Assembly (NCBI GenBank): GCA_024180945.1
Contig: JAKSGN010000036.1
Span: forward strand, 1,364,001-1,428,000
Source of the DNA: Macrophomina tecta
Taxonomy: Eukaryota; Ascomycota; Dothideomycetes; Botryosphaeriales; Botryosphaeriaceae
Direction: 5' to 3'
DNA length: 64,000 nt
Shown here piece after piece: positions 30,277 to 40,670 of this stretch (the first letter of the stretch is position 1; every line of letters starts with the position of its first letter). The notes beneath the pieces were generated by a model, which saw only the letters and a list, made by a program, of their open reading frames with translations, made no database searches and had not been told where the DNA came from. The translations under genes were made by a program, and so were the position numbers.

Positions 30277-32349
30277 TCAAGGATCTAGATCCCCAAAATC
30301 CCCAAACCACGTCGAGTCTGGCGGCGACGCGCCGCGGTCGAGCCCGTCGGCCGCGCAGAGCGCGAGGTGCGTATCCGGGATTTGGCTGGATGCGAGCACG
30401 TCGACGCGCGTGGCGAACTGCATCAGCATGCCGGCCTCGGTGTGCCAGCCGATGTGGCAGTGGAAGGCCCAGACGCCCGGGTTGTCGGCGACGAGACGCA
30501 GTAGGATCCAGCCGAACGCCTCGATCGAGGCGGTGTCGCGGCGCAGCGGGTTCGAGATGTCGAGATGCGCGTAGAGGTCGGCAGGCGGGTAGCCGTGGCC
30601 CGACGCAAGGACGAAGTACTTGTAGCCGTGCAGGTGGAGCGGGTGGTTGCCGTCGTCGAAGTTGGAAACGAGGATGTCAATGGTGCGGATGCCGCTGGTC
30701 TGGTAGACCAGCTCGGGCCCAGTGTCGAAGCCGGCCGAGTTGATCTGGAAGGGGTGCGCTGGGTCGGGGAGGAAGCTGGCGTTTTGGCTGTGGAGGCCGT
30801 CGATCATGCGGTGCAGGCTTGGGGATGAGAGTGTTGGACGCCAGGACGAGCTGTTGAAGAAGCCGCGGCTCAGACGCCAGTTGCCGATCTCGAAGTTGGA
30901 GCGGAGGTATAGTGTGGTGTCTGCAGGTGGAGGTGTTGCCTTCTCTACGGGCTGGAGCTCTGTCACGTTCATGTCGAGGCACTGCATGTCAACGATGTCG
31001 TCCCAGTCTCTGCTCGAAGGTTCCTTGGGCTGGGTGTCCTCGTCCTTGCGAGTATATTGGATAATGGCGCGCACTTCGGGATCCAGATTTGGGTTCTCCT
31101 CAGCGAAACAGGCCTCAATCATCTTAGCTCTCAGCCAGAAGGAGTCACGATCCGTGACATTGGTGTTTATTACGATGCTGTAGCGCTGTCCGGGATTGAT
31201 GTTGAGCCTGTGGTAGTAGGCGGGAGCAACTTCGGTCCCATCCACCTCCGTCACAGCAAACGTGTGCTCGTCAATCTTCACCTGGAATTCAGCAAATGCT
31301 CCAGTATTGATAATTCGAAGACGGTGGTTCTTGTTCGGTTCGAGGCCGAATGTGGCAAGCTGTGCATCAGTGGCATCACAGTCTCGACCACGGAGGAGCT
31401 CACAATTTCTCTTATTTATTCCGTTGATGAGACCTCCGTCAGGGACAGGCTCTGTGTTCTCGTTATCCGGCGCTAAGTAGTGTGGTATCAGCGCGCTGGT
31501 CAGATCGTGGTAGTAATCGTGGACCATGATGACTTGATCGGAGGCATATTCGAGTTGCTGCAGCTTCCGCTCATTTTTCGAATGGACGATCAGAGGACCA
31601 AAAAGACCATCTGAGCCCTGCATAGCCATGTGCGCATGATACCAATAGGTGCCGGATTCTCTGTCGACTTTGAACTCATATGTCATGCTAGACCCAGGCG
31701 TGATAGGACACTGGCTGATGCCGACCGTGCCATCCATGTACGTGGTTCCGTTCTGGTAAATGCCGTGCCAGTGAAAGGAAGTTGAATTGACGGCTTCGTT
31801 ATGAACCTCAACCCGCACGGTATCCCCCTGGTTGCATTCGATGGTCGGCCCCGGAAACTCGTTATTGATGGTGATCAGCGGCCGCTTCACGCCGTCTGGG
31901 CGAAGCTCGATGTCCCTGATCGTCCAGTGGTATTTGCGGACCTGCGGCGGTGCAGCGAAATCCCAGGCAGGGTCCAGGGCATACTTTCCGCGGCGATCCT
32001 TGGAAGATGGTCGCGAACTGCCAGATACCGGGTCGGTATGATGATGAGAGCCTCTGGACCAAGCGAGAGCGCCGAGTAGAGCGATTATGAGTACCAGACC
32101 GAGGATGGCAAATTCAAGGAAGACAGAGTACCGCCGGGTGGGTCCACAGCGTCGTTTTGTTCGAGCGACGACATTTTCGTCGATCAATCCCAGGGCTTCT
32201 TCTCTGTCATTTCCACCGAGGTACGCGGCGCCGGAGGGCTGTGTACACTGCGTATGTTCTTTCTGCTCGTATAGCTCTGACTCGTCTTGCCTTAAGGCGG
32301 CGTAACGACCGCCGTCTGCGCCGGACCCTGTGCTCTTGGTATCTATCAT
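30277..32349 (-). CDS. Membrane-anchored multicopper oxidase (laccase/ferroxidase type)
   Basis: A single exon encodes 690 residues. There is no cleavable signal peptide; instead a ~70-residue cytosolic segment with RTKRR is followed by one membrane helix (about residues 73-97), indicating a type II membrane protein. Three cupredoxin domains follow. The copper-binding motifs are HWHG (193-196), YHAH (237-240), HPLHLHG (569-575) and HCHIGWH (from 630) ending in EAGM, so the type 1 copper appears to have a Met axial ligand. All ten His and the Cys are kept, so it should be active on phenols, metals or ascorbate-like donors at the cell surface. Fet3-type ferroxidases have a C-terminal anchor and an N-terminal signal, unlike this. 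It diverges from the acid phosphatase gene. Confidence 0.92.
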   Translation of the reverse strand: MIDTKSTGSGADGGRYAALRQDESELYEQKEHTQCTQPSGAAYLGGNDREEALGLIDENVVARTKRRCGPTRRYSVFLEFAILGLVLIIALLGALAWSRGSHHHTDPVSGSSRPSSKDRRGKYALDPAWDFAAPPQVRKYHWTIRDIELRPDGVKRPLITINNEFPGPTIECNQGDTVRVEVHNEAVNSTSFHWHGIYQNGTTYMDGTVGISQCPITPGSSMTYEFKVDRESGTYWYHAHMAMQGSDGLFGPLIVHSKNERKLQQLEYASDQVIMVHDYYHDLTSALIPHYLAPDNENTEPVPDGGLINGINKRNCELLRGRDCDATDAQLATFGLEPNKNHRLRIINTGAFAEFQVKIDEHTFAVTEVDGTEVAPAYYHRLNINPGQRYSIVINTNVTDRDSFWLRAKMIEACFAEENPNLDPEVRAIIQYTRKDEDTQPKEPSSRDWDDIVDMQCLDMNVTELQPVEKATPPPADTTLYLRSNFEIGNWRLSRGFFNSSSWRPTLSSPSLHRMIDGLHSQNASFLPDPAHPFQINSAGFDTGPELVYQTSGIRTIDILVSNFDDGNHPLHLHGYKYFVLASGHGYPPADLYAHLDISNPLRRDTASIEAFGWILLRLVADNPGVWAFHCHIGWHTEAGMLMQFATRVDVLASSQIPDTHLALCAADGLDRGASPPDSTWFGDFGDLDP

Positions 32350-33063
32350 GATACCGCGCGCGGAGTAGACTCAACAGGAAAAGAATTATAGGGGGTGGGA
32401 AGGCGACTCCGGTGAAAGTGGTATACAAGCGAAGCTGTGTGTCCGCTCGGGATCCGGGAGGCGAGAGTACCGGATGTCGGATTTAGCGGAGGGATTGTCG
32501 ACAGTGGGCAGATGCGGCTCGACGGCAAAACGGCATGTAGGGTAGCAGCGGCAGGGTCATATTGTCGCAAGCCGTCCCACGAATCGATGTGCGCGTGAGG
32601 GTTGACGTGCGGCAAAGGTGGTGGAACGGGCGGGAGATGGCGCAGAGCCAAGCGCTCCCCGAAAGCCTTCCCATGCTTGATCACGGTCACCTATCACTAA
32701 GAATGGCCGAGGCCCAGTGCAAGATGCGGGTGATATGCGGCCTTGAATTTGGCTCACTGGCCACTGCATGCTGCCAAGTCTTAGCCAATCATGCGGGCCG
32801 TCCGGCACACATGCTCAACACCGCATTCACCTTCCGCATTGGGGACTAGGCCGCCTCTCCGCGGGGAGCAAAAAAAGGTTCTCGTGCTGCCCGCTTATTC
32901 GGCCGACCAAAACATTGGCTGAATCAAAGCTTGAACCCTGGACACGGACAGGCACATCTGCGTAATCCTCCCCTGCATCCTTCCCGCCACTACATAAGGT
33001 GCTCTGCACCCTTTTCCGCTGCGATTCCGACCGGTTCTAGCAGCAGCCACTTCTTTTATCACG
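32350..33063. promoter_or_regulatory. Shared divergent promoter of multicopper oxidase and acid phosphatase
   Basis: This 714-nt region lies between two divergent starts. A TACATAAG sequence (about 32991-32998) lies roughly 70 nt before the phosphatase ATG and could act as its TATA element. On the other side an ATTATAGG stretch (about 32386) precedes the oxidase start. No gene fits inside. Confidence 0.4.
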
Positions 33064-34571
33064 ATGGCGCGCTTCCCCACTTCTCTTCTGGCTCTCCTGG
33101 CCCTTGGAGATGCCGCTGTTGCATTACCGGGAAAGCTGCAGAGACGCGCTTCCGAAGTTCCCACGCTTTCCCCAGCGACTTTCGTGAAGGGAAAGGCTTT
33201 TGACCGCATCGCCATTATTTGGCTGGAGAACACCGACTATGACAAGGCTGAGGGCGACCGTGAGTTTCGAGTCTATCACGAGTCTAATGTGTGTCTGCTG
33301 ACTCGTTTCAGCCAACCTGGCTTGGCTCGCTACCAAGGGCATCAAGCTCAACAACTATCACGCGGTCACACACCCCAGCCAGCCCAACTACTTGGCTGCC
33401 ATCGGCGGAGACTACTTTGGCATGAAGTAGGCTTGTGCAAAAACCTTACACATGCAAGGATTGACTAACACTTCCAAAGCAACGACGACTTGTCTACATT
33501 TGATGGGAACATTTCCTCCATCATCGATCTTCTCGAGGACCGGGGCATCAGCTGGGGTGAATACCAGGAGGACATGGTAAGCTGAACTCCTATCACCTGT
33601 TGTATGACAGATATACTAACGCCTATCTAGCCCTACACCGGCTACACTGGAAAGGGTAAGTAGCAAGCTGTTCAAGCCTCGCCATGGATGTGCTAATTCG
33701 TTATAGCATATCCAAACCCTACCACCGGCGCCAACATGTATGTCCGGAAGCACAACCCTGCAGGTATGTCATCTCACCTTTGAAGAATACCATTCCGAAA
33801 TTGAGCTTGTGGGTGCCCCAGTGAGCTACGGCAACGTCCTCGATAAGCCGGAGCGTCTCGGTGTCACCAAGAACTTGACCCTGTTCCAGCAAGACCTGGA
33901 AAATGAGACTCTGCCGCAGTGGATGTTCATCACTCCCAATATGAGTAAGCATCGTACCCCGTCCGAAACCTGAATACACCCACTGACCACACAAAGCCTC
34001 TGACGGCCACGACACTTCCGTGACCGTCGCCGGAACCTGGACCCGCACATTCCTGGAGCCTCTGCTCGACAATCCCAAGTTCATGAACAACACGCTCGTC
34101 CTTGTCACCTTCGACGAGAATGAGACGTACACGATCCAGAACAGGGTTCTGGCCATCCTGCTCGGCGACGCCGTCCCGGAGCGCCTCGTCGGCACGACGG
34201 ATTCGACCTTCTACGACCACTATTCGGAGATTTCGACCGTGCAGGCCAACTGGTGCCTCGACACGCTCGGCCGCTTCGACGTCGGCGCCAACGTCTTCTC
34301 CCTCGTCGCCGACAAGACGGGCGACACGCTGCGCGAGTGGAGCGGGCCCCAGGCCCTCGAGCAGCGCTACTTCAACTACTCATACGCCGGCGTCTTCAAC
34401 GAGCGCAGTGGTGCTGCGCGCTCGTACGTCAAGCCCAACGTCGACGCCGAGTACGCGGGCAGGAAGGTCCATCCATCCGTCGTGGACACGTGGAAGGATT
34501 CGGATCTTCCTAGTTACTACACGACTGATCTCGAGATTCCGGATGGCTTGAACCCACCTGAAGGGTACTGA
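33064..34571 (+). CDS. Secreted acid phosphatase (phosphoesterase family), seven exons
   Basis: Exons 33064-33259, 33312-33426, 33480-33576, 33631-33655, 33707-33763, 33822-33944 and 33997-34571 give 395 residues. The fourth exon is only 25 nt. A signal peptide (MARFPTSLLALLALGDAAVA) leads to KLQRR, a likely propeptide site. The catalytic region includes IIWLENTDY, HPSQPNYLA and TFDENE, which match fungal phosphate-repressible acid phosphatases of the phosphoesterase superfamily that also includes bacterial phospholipase C. Several N-glycosylation sites (NISS, NLTL, NETL, NNTL) fit secretion. The likely role is release of inorganic phosphate from organic esters outside the cell, usually induced by phosphate starvation; I did not find a convincing Pho4-type site upstream. 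Confidence 0.92.
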
Positions 34572-36319
34572 AGACCTTGTTGTAGACATGAGTTTTGAGT
34601 GGAAATAAAAGTACAAATTTTCACTAATTTTTGGGGACGAAAAAACAATAGATATGGCTATAGCTCCGCTTCCTCGTCGACGTCCGGCTCGGTGCGCTCG
34701 AGACTGTCGCCGCCGTCCGCGGCTATCTACTTTGTAATACAGCTTTTCCAATTCCTACATTGAAGGAAACAAGTAATGAGTATATGATACATACGAATTG
34801 TGAAGGGGAGTGCATTACAGCTAGACCCGGAAATTGCATGCAAGAGATGCTATCAGGTTCGGTCACGGAGTAGGATATTCAGGTAACAGAGACCGTCTGG
34901 AGGCGTCGTTTTATGCCAGCGATCACATCCAAGCTTCGTTTAGCTGAGGCTGGACCGCTTGCGGGATATCGTTCGTTGCTGCTCTGCGGTTCCAGTTGGT
35001 AGATATTCTTTTCCTTTCTTCCGCGATGCGGCGCACGTCCAATCCGATGTGACCGACAGCAGCTTGTCTGGCTTGATTACCAATGCGTCCATCAACTCCC
35101 GCCTCTCCACTGGCCATGTTCGAATTGGCGCTCTCAATCCACCTCTCAGAGCTGATCTTGTGAGACAGAATCATCACCACACGGACGAAATTCTGCGGAG
35201 GCGGTCGATAGTGACACAGAGCTGCACGTCGATACTTATTTGCTGTAGCCATGAGTGAGAATTGGCGCTGCTGTGTATTCTGACAGAATCATGCATGACG
35301 TTTTCTGTTCTATGACAGGGCCAAGAGAGCCAATGAGAGGCGTCGAAGTCAGCAGGACTGCTCATCATACGAACGGTGGTGTTTTGAACTGATTGAAAAT
35401 CGCTCCACGATCAAAAATAGACGCTCTCGTCTCTCGTTCATCATCCTCATAGCCGGGATCGAGCTAAGAAGGTAGGAAATGGTCTGATGTACAGCGTGTG
35501 GGTTGAACGGTAGCAGTAGGATTCTTACTGCAACCTCGAATTGTCCTCTGTGGCTCAGTTGATGGCCTTTAACAACCTCTGATAGGCTGACCCTTGAGAG
35601 CTCTGAATCACACAAGAGTGCATTGCCGGTCCACGGTCACCGGGCACACTCGGAGATTATTGGGGTTCCGTGCTAGTCGCCATTCTGTTGGCACTGACTG
35701 CCAACGCACTGAGAAGAAACTTGAGAGCAGTCCCAGTACTCCTGAGAAGCGGGGATTGGTTATTAATCGAGCCGTCAGCACCAGCGTACCCCTGGCTTTA
35801 TCCAGACGCTGTGCCTCCACGCGACTGCGACCTTATACCAATGCTCACTCAACATTTCTTGACTGTGCAACCGGCACGAGCCAGCTGAAAAGAAACATCA
35901 CCGAAAAGGGAAGTTTTTCAGCTTCAAAGTTCCATGGGCCCAGGCCTCGGCAACAAATCGCGCCGACTCCACTTTTGGGCCGTCTTCGGTCGCGAGAGTG
36001 GTCGATCAAAGGTCTCGGGGCTTCTCGGTGGAACATGGCCGAAGCGGCTGGAACGCTTCCGTAACGCGGAATTGGGGGTAAGAAAAAGGGTACGGAGAGT
36101 GTGGTGTTTCACCGCGGCGCAGAGTGAGGTCATACCGGTCTTGGAGGGAAGGCGGAGGGGAGGTGCGCTGCCCGAACGCGTCAGAGGGCGTGCTTGAATC
36201 CCGGGAGCTCTCGTGCTTTTAAACCCACCTTCACCTGCCTCTGAGCAGAACACAGCAACTAGGCCTCCATCTCCCTTCCCATACCGCCAATCGATCCCGC
36301 CAGAAATCCAACCAACAGC
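34572..36319. other. Intergenic region before the GST gene
   Basis: This 1.7-kb stretch contains short frames only. The minus-strand frame 34923-35252 (109 codons, containing GEAGVDGRIGNQARQAAVG) is somewhat protein-like but has no recognisable domain and no support from splice context. A TTTTAAA sequence at 36217-36223, about 100 nt before the GST start, is a possible TATA element. Confidence 0.4.
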
Positions 36320-37048
36320 ATGGCTCCCTTCGGCAAGGTCTACACGTACCCCAACAACCCCAGGGTGCAGAAGGTACAACCGAACACGAACAGGGGAATC
36401 TCCGCGCGTCCGGTGAGCTGATTCGTCCAACAGATCCAAGCGGCCGCCAAGATCAACGGCCTCGAGATCGAGATCGCCCCCGGCTTCGAGATGGGCAAGA
36501 CGAACAAGACGCCCGAATTCCTGGCCAAGTTCCCGACCGGCAAGGTCCCCGCGTTCGAGGGCGCCGTCGGCGTCAACCTGGTCGAGTCAGACGCCATCAT
36601 GCAGTACGTGGCCGAATCGGGGCCCAGGGCGGCTCAGCTGGTGGGCAAGGACGCGGCGGAGAGGGCGCGGGTGCAGCAGTGGGTGCTGTACCAGGCGAGC
36701 GAGTTATGGCCAGAGATGATGAAGCTGCTGTTGCCGCGGGCTGGGTTCGTGCCATTCGACGAGGCGGTGGAGAAGAAGGCGCTGGACAAGATGGCCAAGG
36801 CCATGGACACGATCGAGCGGGCGCTCGAGGGTAGGAGCTGGCTGGCGCTGGACACGCTGAGCATCGCGGACCTGGCCGTCATGTCGGTGTTCACGTGGGG
36901 GTTCAAGTCTGCGGTGGACGAGGAGATGAGGAGCAAGTATCCCAAGCTCATGGAGTGGTTCTTCCGCACTCTCCGCGCCGAGAATGTCAACGAGTTCTTC
37001 CCCACGGCGGAGAAGGAGATGTGCGCGGTGCGCCAGATTCCGTCGTAG
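36320..37048 (+). CDS. eEF1B-gamma-like glutathione S-transferase, two exons
   Basis: Exons 36320-36373 and 36434-37048 give 222 residues. The N-terminal half is thioredoxin-like, starting GKVYTYPNNPRVQK and containing the conserved KFPTGKVPAFEG and ESDAIMQYVAE blocks (the glutathione-binding cis-Pro and SNAIxxY-like motifs). The C-terminal half is helical and typical of the elongation factor 1-gamma GST subgroup (GRSWLALDTLSIADLAV). The full eEF1B-gamma adds a ~160-residue C-terminal domain that is absent here, so this is a stand-alone GST-only paralogue. It probably conjugates or binds glutathione in the cytosol. It converges on the FSH1-type hydrolase with 175 nt between stops. Confidence 0.9.
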
Positions 37049-37223
37049 GGGCCTGGCAGGCGGCGCGGGATGGCACGACGGGATTCATAGGCAATACAGG
37101 CGATGAATGAAATGGAATTTGGAGATGCGAAGAGATGAAGTATCTTGGAGGATGCGGCGAAGGGCGAGCCGGGGGATCCGGGCGGATGGCGCCATCGCGC
37201 TGCCGGATGAGCATGCCCGCAGC

Positions 37224-37901
37224 CTAGGACCGCGCCTCGGTCTCCCTGTGCAGCTTCAGGATGCGGTCGGCGAGGGCGGCGTTGTCTGCCGGATTGTTCG
37301 GCAGATGGTGGCCGCCGTTGAAGCGAAAGATGCGACGCCTTTCCGGGTCGCAGTATGCGGGCAGCTGCTCGCTCTGCGGCCTCCACGGATCCGACTCGGC
37401 AATGGCATGCAGCGTCGGCACCCGCACCACCTGCGCCCTCTGCTCTGCCTCGCCCTCGCCGCGCTCCGCGAACAGCAGGTCCTCGGGCGGCACCGTGCCC
37501 GACGCCAGGATGCCGAACCGGATGCCCACCTCTGCCGGCCGCTCCTCCTGCAGCAGCAGCAGCGACAGCGCCGTCTTGGCCCCCTGCGAGAAGCCAAACA
37601 CCCCGACAAACGGCCCTTGCTCGCGGATCACGCGAAGCAGCAGCCTCCGCACCGCTTCCATCTGCTGCGCGTGCCCCGCGCCCTTGGCCTCCGCAACCGA
37701 GTCCGTGTGCCACCGCCGGAAGGGCTCCTCGCCCTCGAAAAAGGGCAGGATGCCCGGCCCGGCCTCGCATTCGATGGGCGCGTCGGCGAAGACGAGGTCG
37801 AAGTGTTTGCGGATATGCATCCCCAGCCGCGCCACTTGCGCCTCGAAGATGCGTGCGTTGGAGCCGCCGCCGTGGAGGCAGAGGATCTTTGGCTTCGACA
37901 T
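37224..37901 (-). CDS. FSH1-type serine hydrolase (alpha/beta fold)
   Basis: A single exon encodes 225 residues. The N-terminal LCLHGGGSN provides the oxyanion hole. The catalytic triad is visible as Ser105 in GFSQGA, Asp171 in ESDPW and His198/His199 in NGGHHLP. This arrangement and length match the fungal FSH1/OVCA2 family, cytosolic hydrolases thought to act on small esters or thioesters. Members are often found beside biosynthetic or stress genes. There is no signal peptide or membrane segment. The composition is notably GC-rich with an antisense 456-codon frame that is a shadow of this gene. Confidence 0.9.
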   Translation of the reverse strand: MSKPKILCLHGGGSNARIFEAQVARLGMHIRKHFDLVFADAPIECEAGPGILPFFEGEEPFRRWHTDSVAEAKGAGHAQQMEAVRRLLLRVIREQGPFVGVFGFSQGAKTALSLLLLQEERPAEVGIRFGILASGTVPPEDLLFAERGEGEAEQRAQVVRVPTLHAIAESDPWRPQSEQLPAYCDPERRRIFRFNGGHHLPNNPADNAALADRILKLHRETEARS

Positions 37902-38838
37902 GTGCAGAAGGAGAGGTGGGTGAGGGAGGAGGAATCCGAGTGAGGTGGTTTATCAAGTCCTGGAGAAAGGTAAACGTGGTTTTTTCTCCTGGGGCGCCCT
38001 GCAAATGCGCCGATAACGGGCTTCACCGAACTCCGAAAACACCGAAAGAGACGGCCGTGCTACTCGTGTCGCAGAAGACCTGCCTCCCGCCAGAAAGAGT
38101 CCCCGTTTGGTCACATGACATGCTTGTTCGATCGGCAGGAGTCCGGCCAACAGCGAAGGAACCAATATACTGACCGCACTCGGCCGTTTACAGCTTGTTT
38201 GGCCTGCGCATATTGACGTGGGCAAAAAAAGCTCGCATCGGGTAGGTGTTCTTTCCGTTTGTCATACCGAGACGCTTGCTTGCAGAACCACATGCATACG
38301 AAAACCCGAGTCTAATGGCGGGAATGGCTTTCCATTTTGAGCATGCGGCTCGCAATCCCCTCAGCCCCGTCGATTCTACTGGCTTTCTGGACCGAGGCCA
38401 TCGCTATGACGGCTGTGTCTTCTGCGGCCCTCTCGACGGATACAGTCCGATCCGCCACCGTACGTCAAGGCGAAGGAAGGAATTGCATTGTTGATGCCTT
38501 CCTACCAGCCCGGAATCACCCTGTTCTCCATCAAACACGACGTTTCTGTTCCCTCTTTGTTCGGCTGGCGAGGACAGTGTATGTGCGGGTGGGTTGTGGC
38601 TGTTTCACGTCGCGGGAGCCGAGTGTCGAGCATGAATGCTTGGTTTCAAGGACAAGACTCGCCCTCTTTCGGACCATCGCCTATGTAGCCCCCGTTAAGG
38701 GTTGTTGGCCTCCCCTATGAGATCCTAATGGCTTACTATAAGATCTGGTGCTGATCCTTTACTTTCTTTGTCTCGTCAACGCACTGGTTGCTGCCGCTCC
38801 CTATTTACATTCATTCACGACTCAAATAATCCAACATC
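37902..38838. other. Divergent intergenic region between the FSH1-like gene and the small secreted protein gene
   Basis: No gene is evident in this 0.9-kb region. A TATAAG element (38737-38742) lies about 100 nt before the secreted-protein ATG and is a good promoter candidate. Short frames here have no recognisable domains. Confidence 0.45.
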
Positions 38839-39592
38839 ATGAAGTCTTCCCTCATTCTTGCCCTTCCCGCCTTTGCAGCGGCTCTGCCGTCCGTTACTCG
38901 CCTCATCAACAAGCGTGAGGACAGCTGGGGCGGTGCTGTCTCTCTCGGCCCTACCAAGTCGACCATTGTCAACGCCGTTACCACCATCATCCCCGGTACT
39001 CCTCCCTCCTCGCAAAATGGCGAGCTCTTCCTGTGGCCGGGCATGAGCAACGGGACCGGCGACCTCGTCCAGACCACCCTCGAGCAGTGGTCTGACGGCA
39101 ATGAGTGGTGCGGCGCCGACTCCAGCCAGTGGTGCATCCGCGCCTCTCTCTTTGGCAGCTTCGGCCAGAAGGATGCCAAAGCATCTGCCGTCGACGGCGA
39201 CATGAAGGTCAGGATCGAGTACAACCTGATGGACGATGGCACGACCTGGGAACAGTAAGAAAGGTCAACTCAAACTACTCCATGCGCAAGCACTTACCAT
39301 TGGACATAGAATCGTGACCAACGCCGACACTGGCGACAATCTCTCGTATTTCTCTTATGACTCTGGCCCATACATGACCGGCTACGGCACCGGTACCGAG
39401 TGCGACGACAGCTGCACCGGCACCGCCTCTGAGCAGCAGTACCTCAACACCACCATCACCCTGGCGTCCGCAGATACCACGTTCGGCGACACTCTCACCA
39501 GCTCTGGCAGCGCTACCAAGACCGACATCATTTCCAGTCAGGGCGGCAAGGTGTGGACGATTGAGAAGATTACCATCCCTGCCATGTCGTAA
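38839..39592 (+). CDS. Small secreted protein, possible concanavalin A-like fold, two exons
   Basis: Exons 38839-39254 and 39310-39592 give 232 residues. A signal peptide (MKSSLILALPAFAAALPS) and a KR site (INKR, likely Kex2 cleavage) precede the mature chain beginning EDSWGGAV. Only four cysteines occur in the mature part, in two spaced pairs (WCGADSSQWC and CDDSC), suggesting two disulfides. The remainder is Thr/Ser/Gly-rich and beta-strand-like. The SWGGAV start and overall pattern recall the concanavalin A-like beta-sandwich of glutamic (G1) peptidases, but the catalytic Gln/Glu motif of that family is not evident. A role as wall protein, lectin-like protein or effector is possible; I cannot choose. 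Confidence 0.82.
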
Positions 39593-40670
39593 GTTGTGGA
39601 CGCCATAAGAGACTGGAGTTTAGTCAACCATTCGGAAATTTTGGAAACTTTGGATGATCTCATGTGAATGAAAAAAAAAAAAAAATTCTAGAGGGCAAAT
39701 GCAATGCGTGATGACCCATACGGATTTCAACGGGGACGGTTGCAGACGCAATGTGGCACACAGGAAGACTATCAGTCTGTCCTCCTGTCTCCTTCATCGG
39801 CTCTGCTAGCTTGCGTGATCACGTAAGTGGAGCGAGACAGCTTTTGCGTGATCAAGGCCGCCCTCTTCGGTTCTGGAAGAAAGTCCTGCCCGTGAAGCTG
39901 TGAGAGGGTCGGCGCGGTTCAATCCGAACGTTACCGTACAATACAACAGATTTTATCAAAGGAGTCACTGCTGCACGTCTGTTTGCAAGCCTGAAGCAAA
40001 TTTAGGCCAGCTACATGGTGGTGCTCAGTGGGTTCAGCGCCATGTCGATCAGGGAGTCAATGGCCCAAGCCATACGCGCTGTGTTATATATCACACTCTG
40101 GAGAGTTCCGTAGGACTGAGAGGGTCGTTTCTATTGTCAAGAAGCCAAGTTTCGCATACTTTCTTAGAATGCGGTTGAACAAGAGGTTGTGTGGCTATTC
40201 AAACGAATCAATGTCATGTCAGTTTCCAGATGTGTGAACGAGCAAAGTAGGTATGCTCTCATGTTCCCCTTTTCTTTCGACCATTTAAAGCCCATCCGTT
40301 CGCGAGCGGAACGACCAAACCTTCCGTTATGCGAACTGACGCAGTGTTAAGGAGACAGTGAGCGGCTGTGTACTCGACCAGCCCAGCCATAATCGTTTTT
40401 GGACCCCGCACTCAGACGGAACAAGCATCTGCACGGCCCCGCCAACAGCCTCCACGCTCGTCGCTCGAGGTGGCTGGATGTGGCATCCTGGTGATATCAT
40501 GGGCCGAGCTCGGGTGCATGGATCCGAGCTGTAGCAAAACGTTGCCCCGCATCGCAACACCAGTGAATAAATACAATTATGCTCTCTCTTCCCGGCACTA
40601 ATTTCCATCTTCAGGAAAGCCTTTCGGTTTGGAGAGACGGTGACTGCTGTGCTGGAAATAGAAACGAGCA
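39593..40670. other. Intergenic region before the aldehyde dehydrogenase gene
   Basis: The first part is the 3' flank of the secreted-protein gene and includes a 15-A run (39671-39685). The remainder holds short frames only. No repeat or RNA gene is seen. Confidence 0.4.

Noticed and set aside
34923..35252. 109-codon minus-strand frame before the GST gene
   Set aside because: It is mildly protein-like but isolated, without recognisable domain, splice signals or promoter features.
36634..38004. 456-codon minus-strand frame spanning the GST and FSH1-like genes
   Set aside because: It overlaps two well-supported genes in other frames and has Arg/Gly/Ala low-complexity composition.
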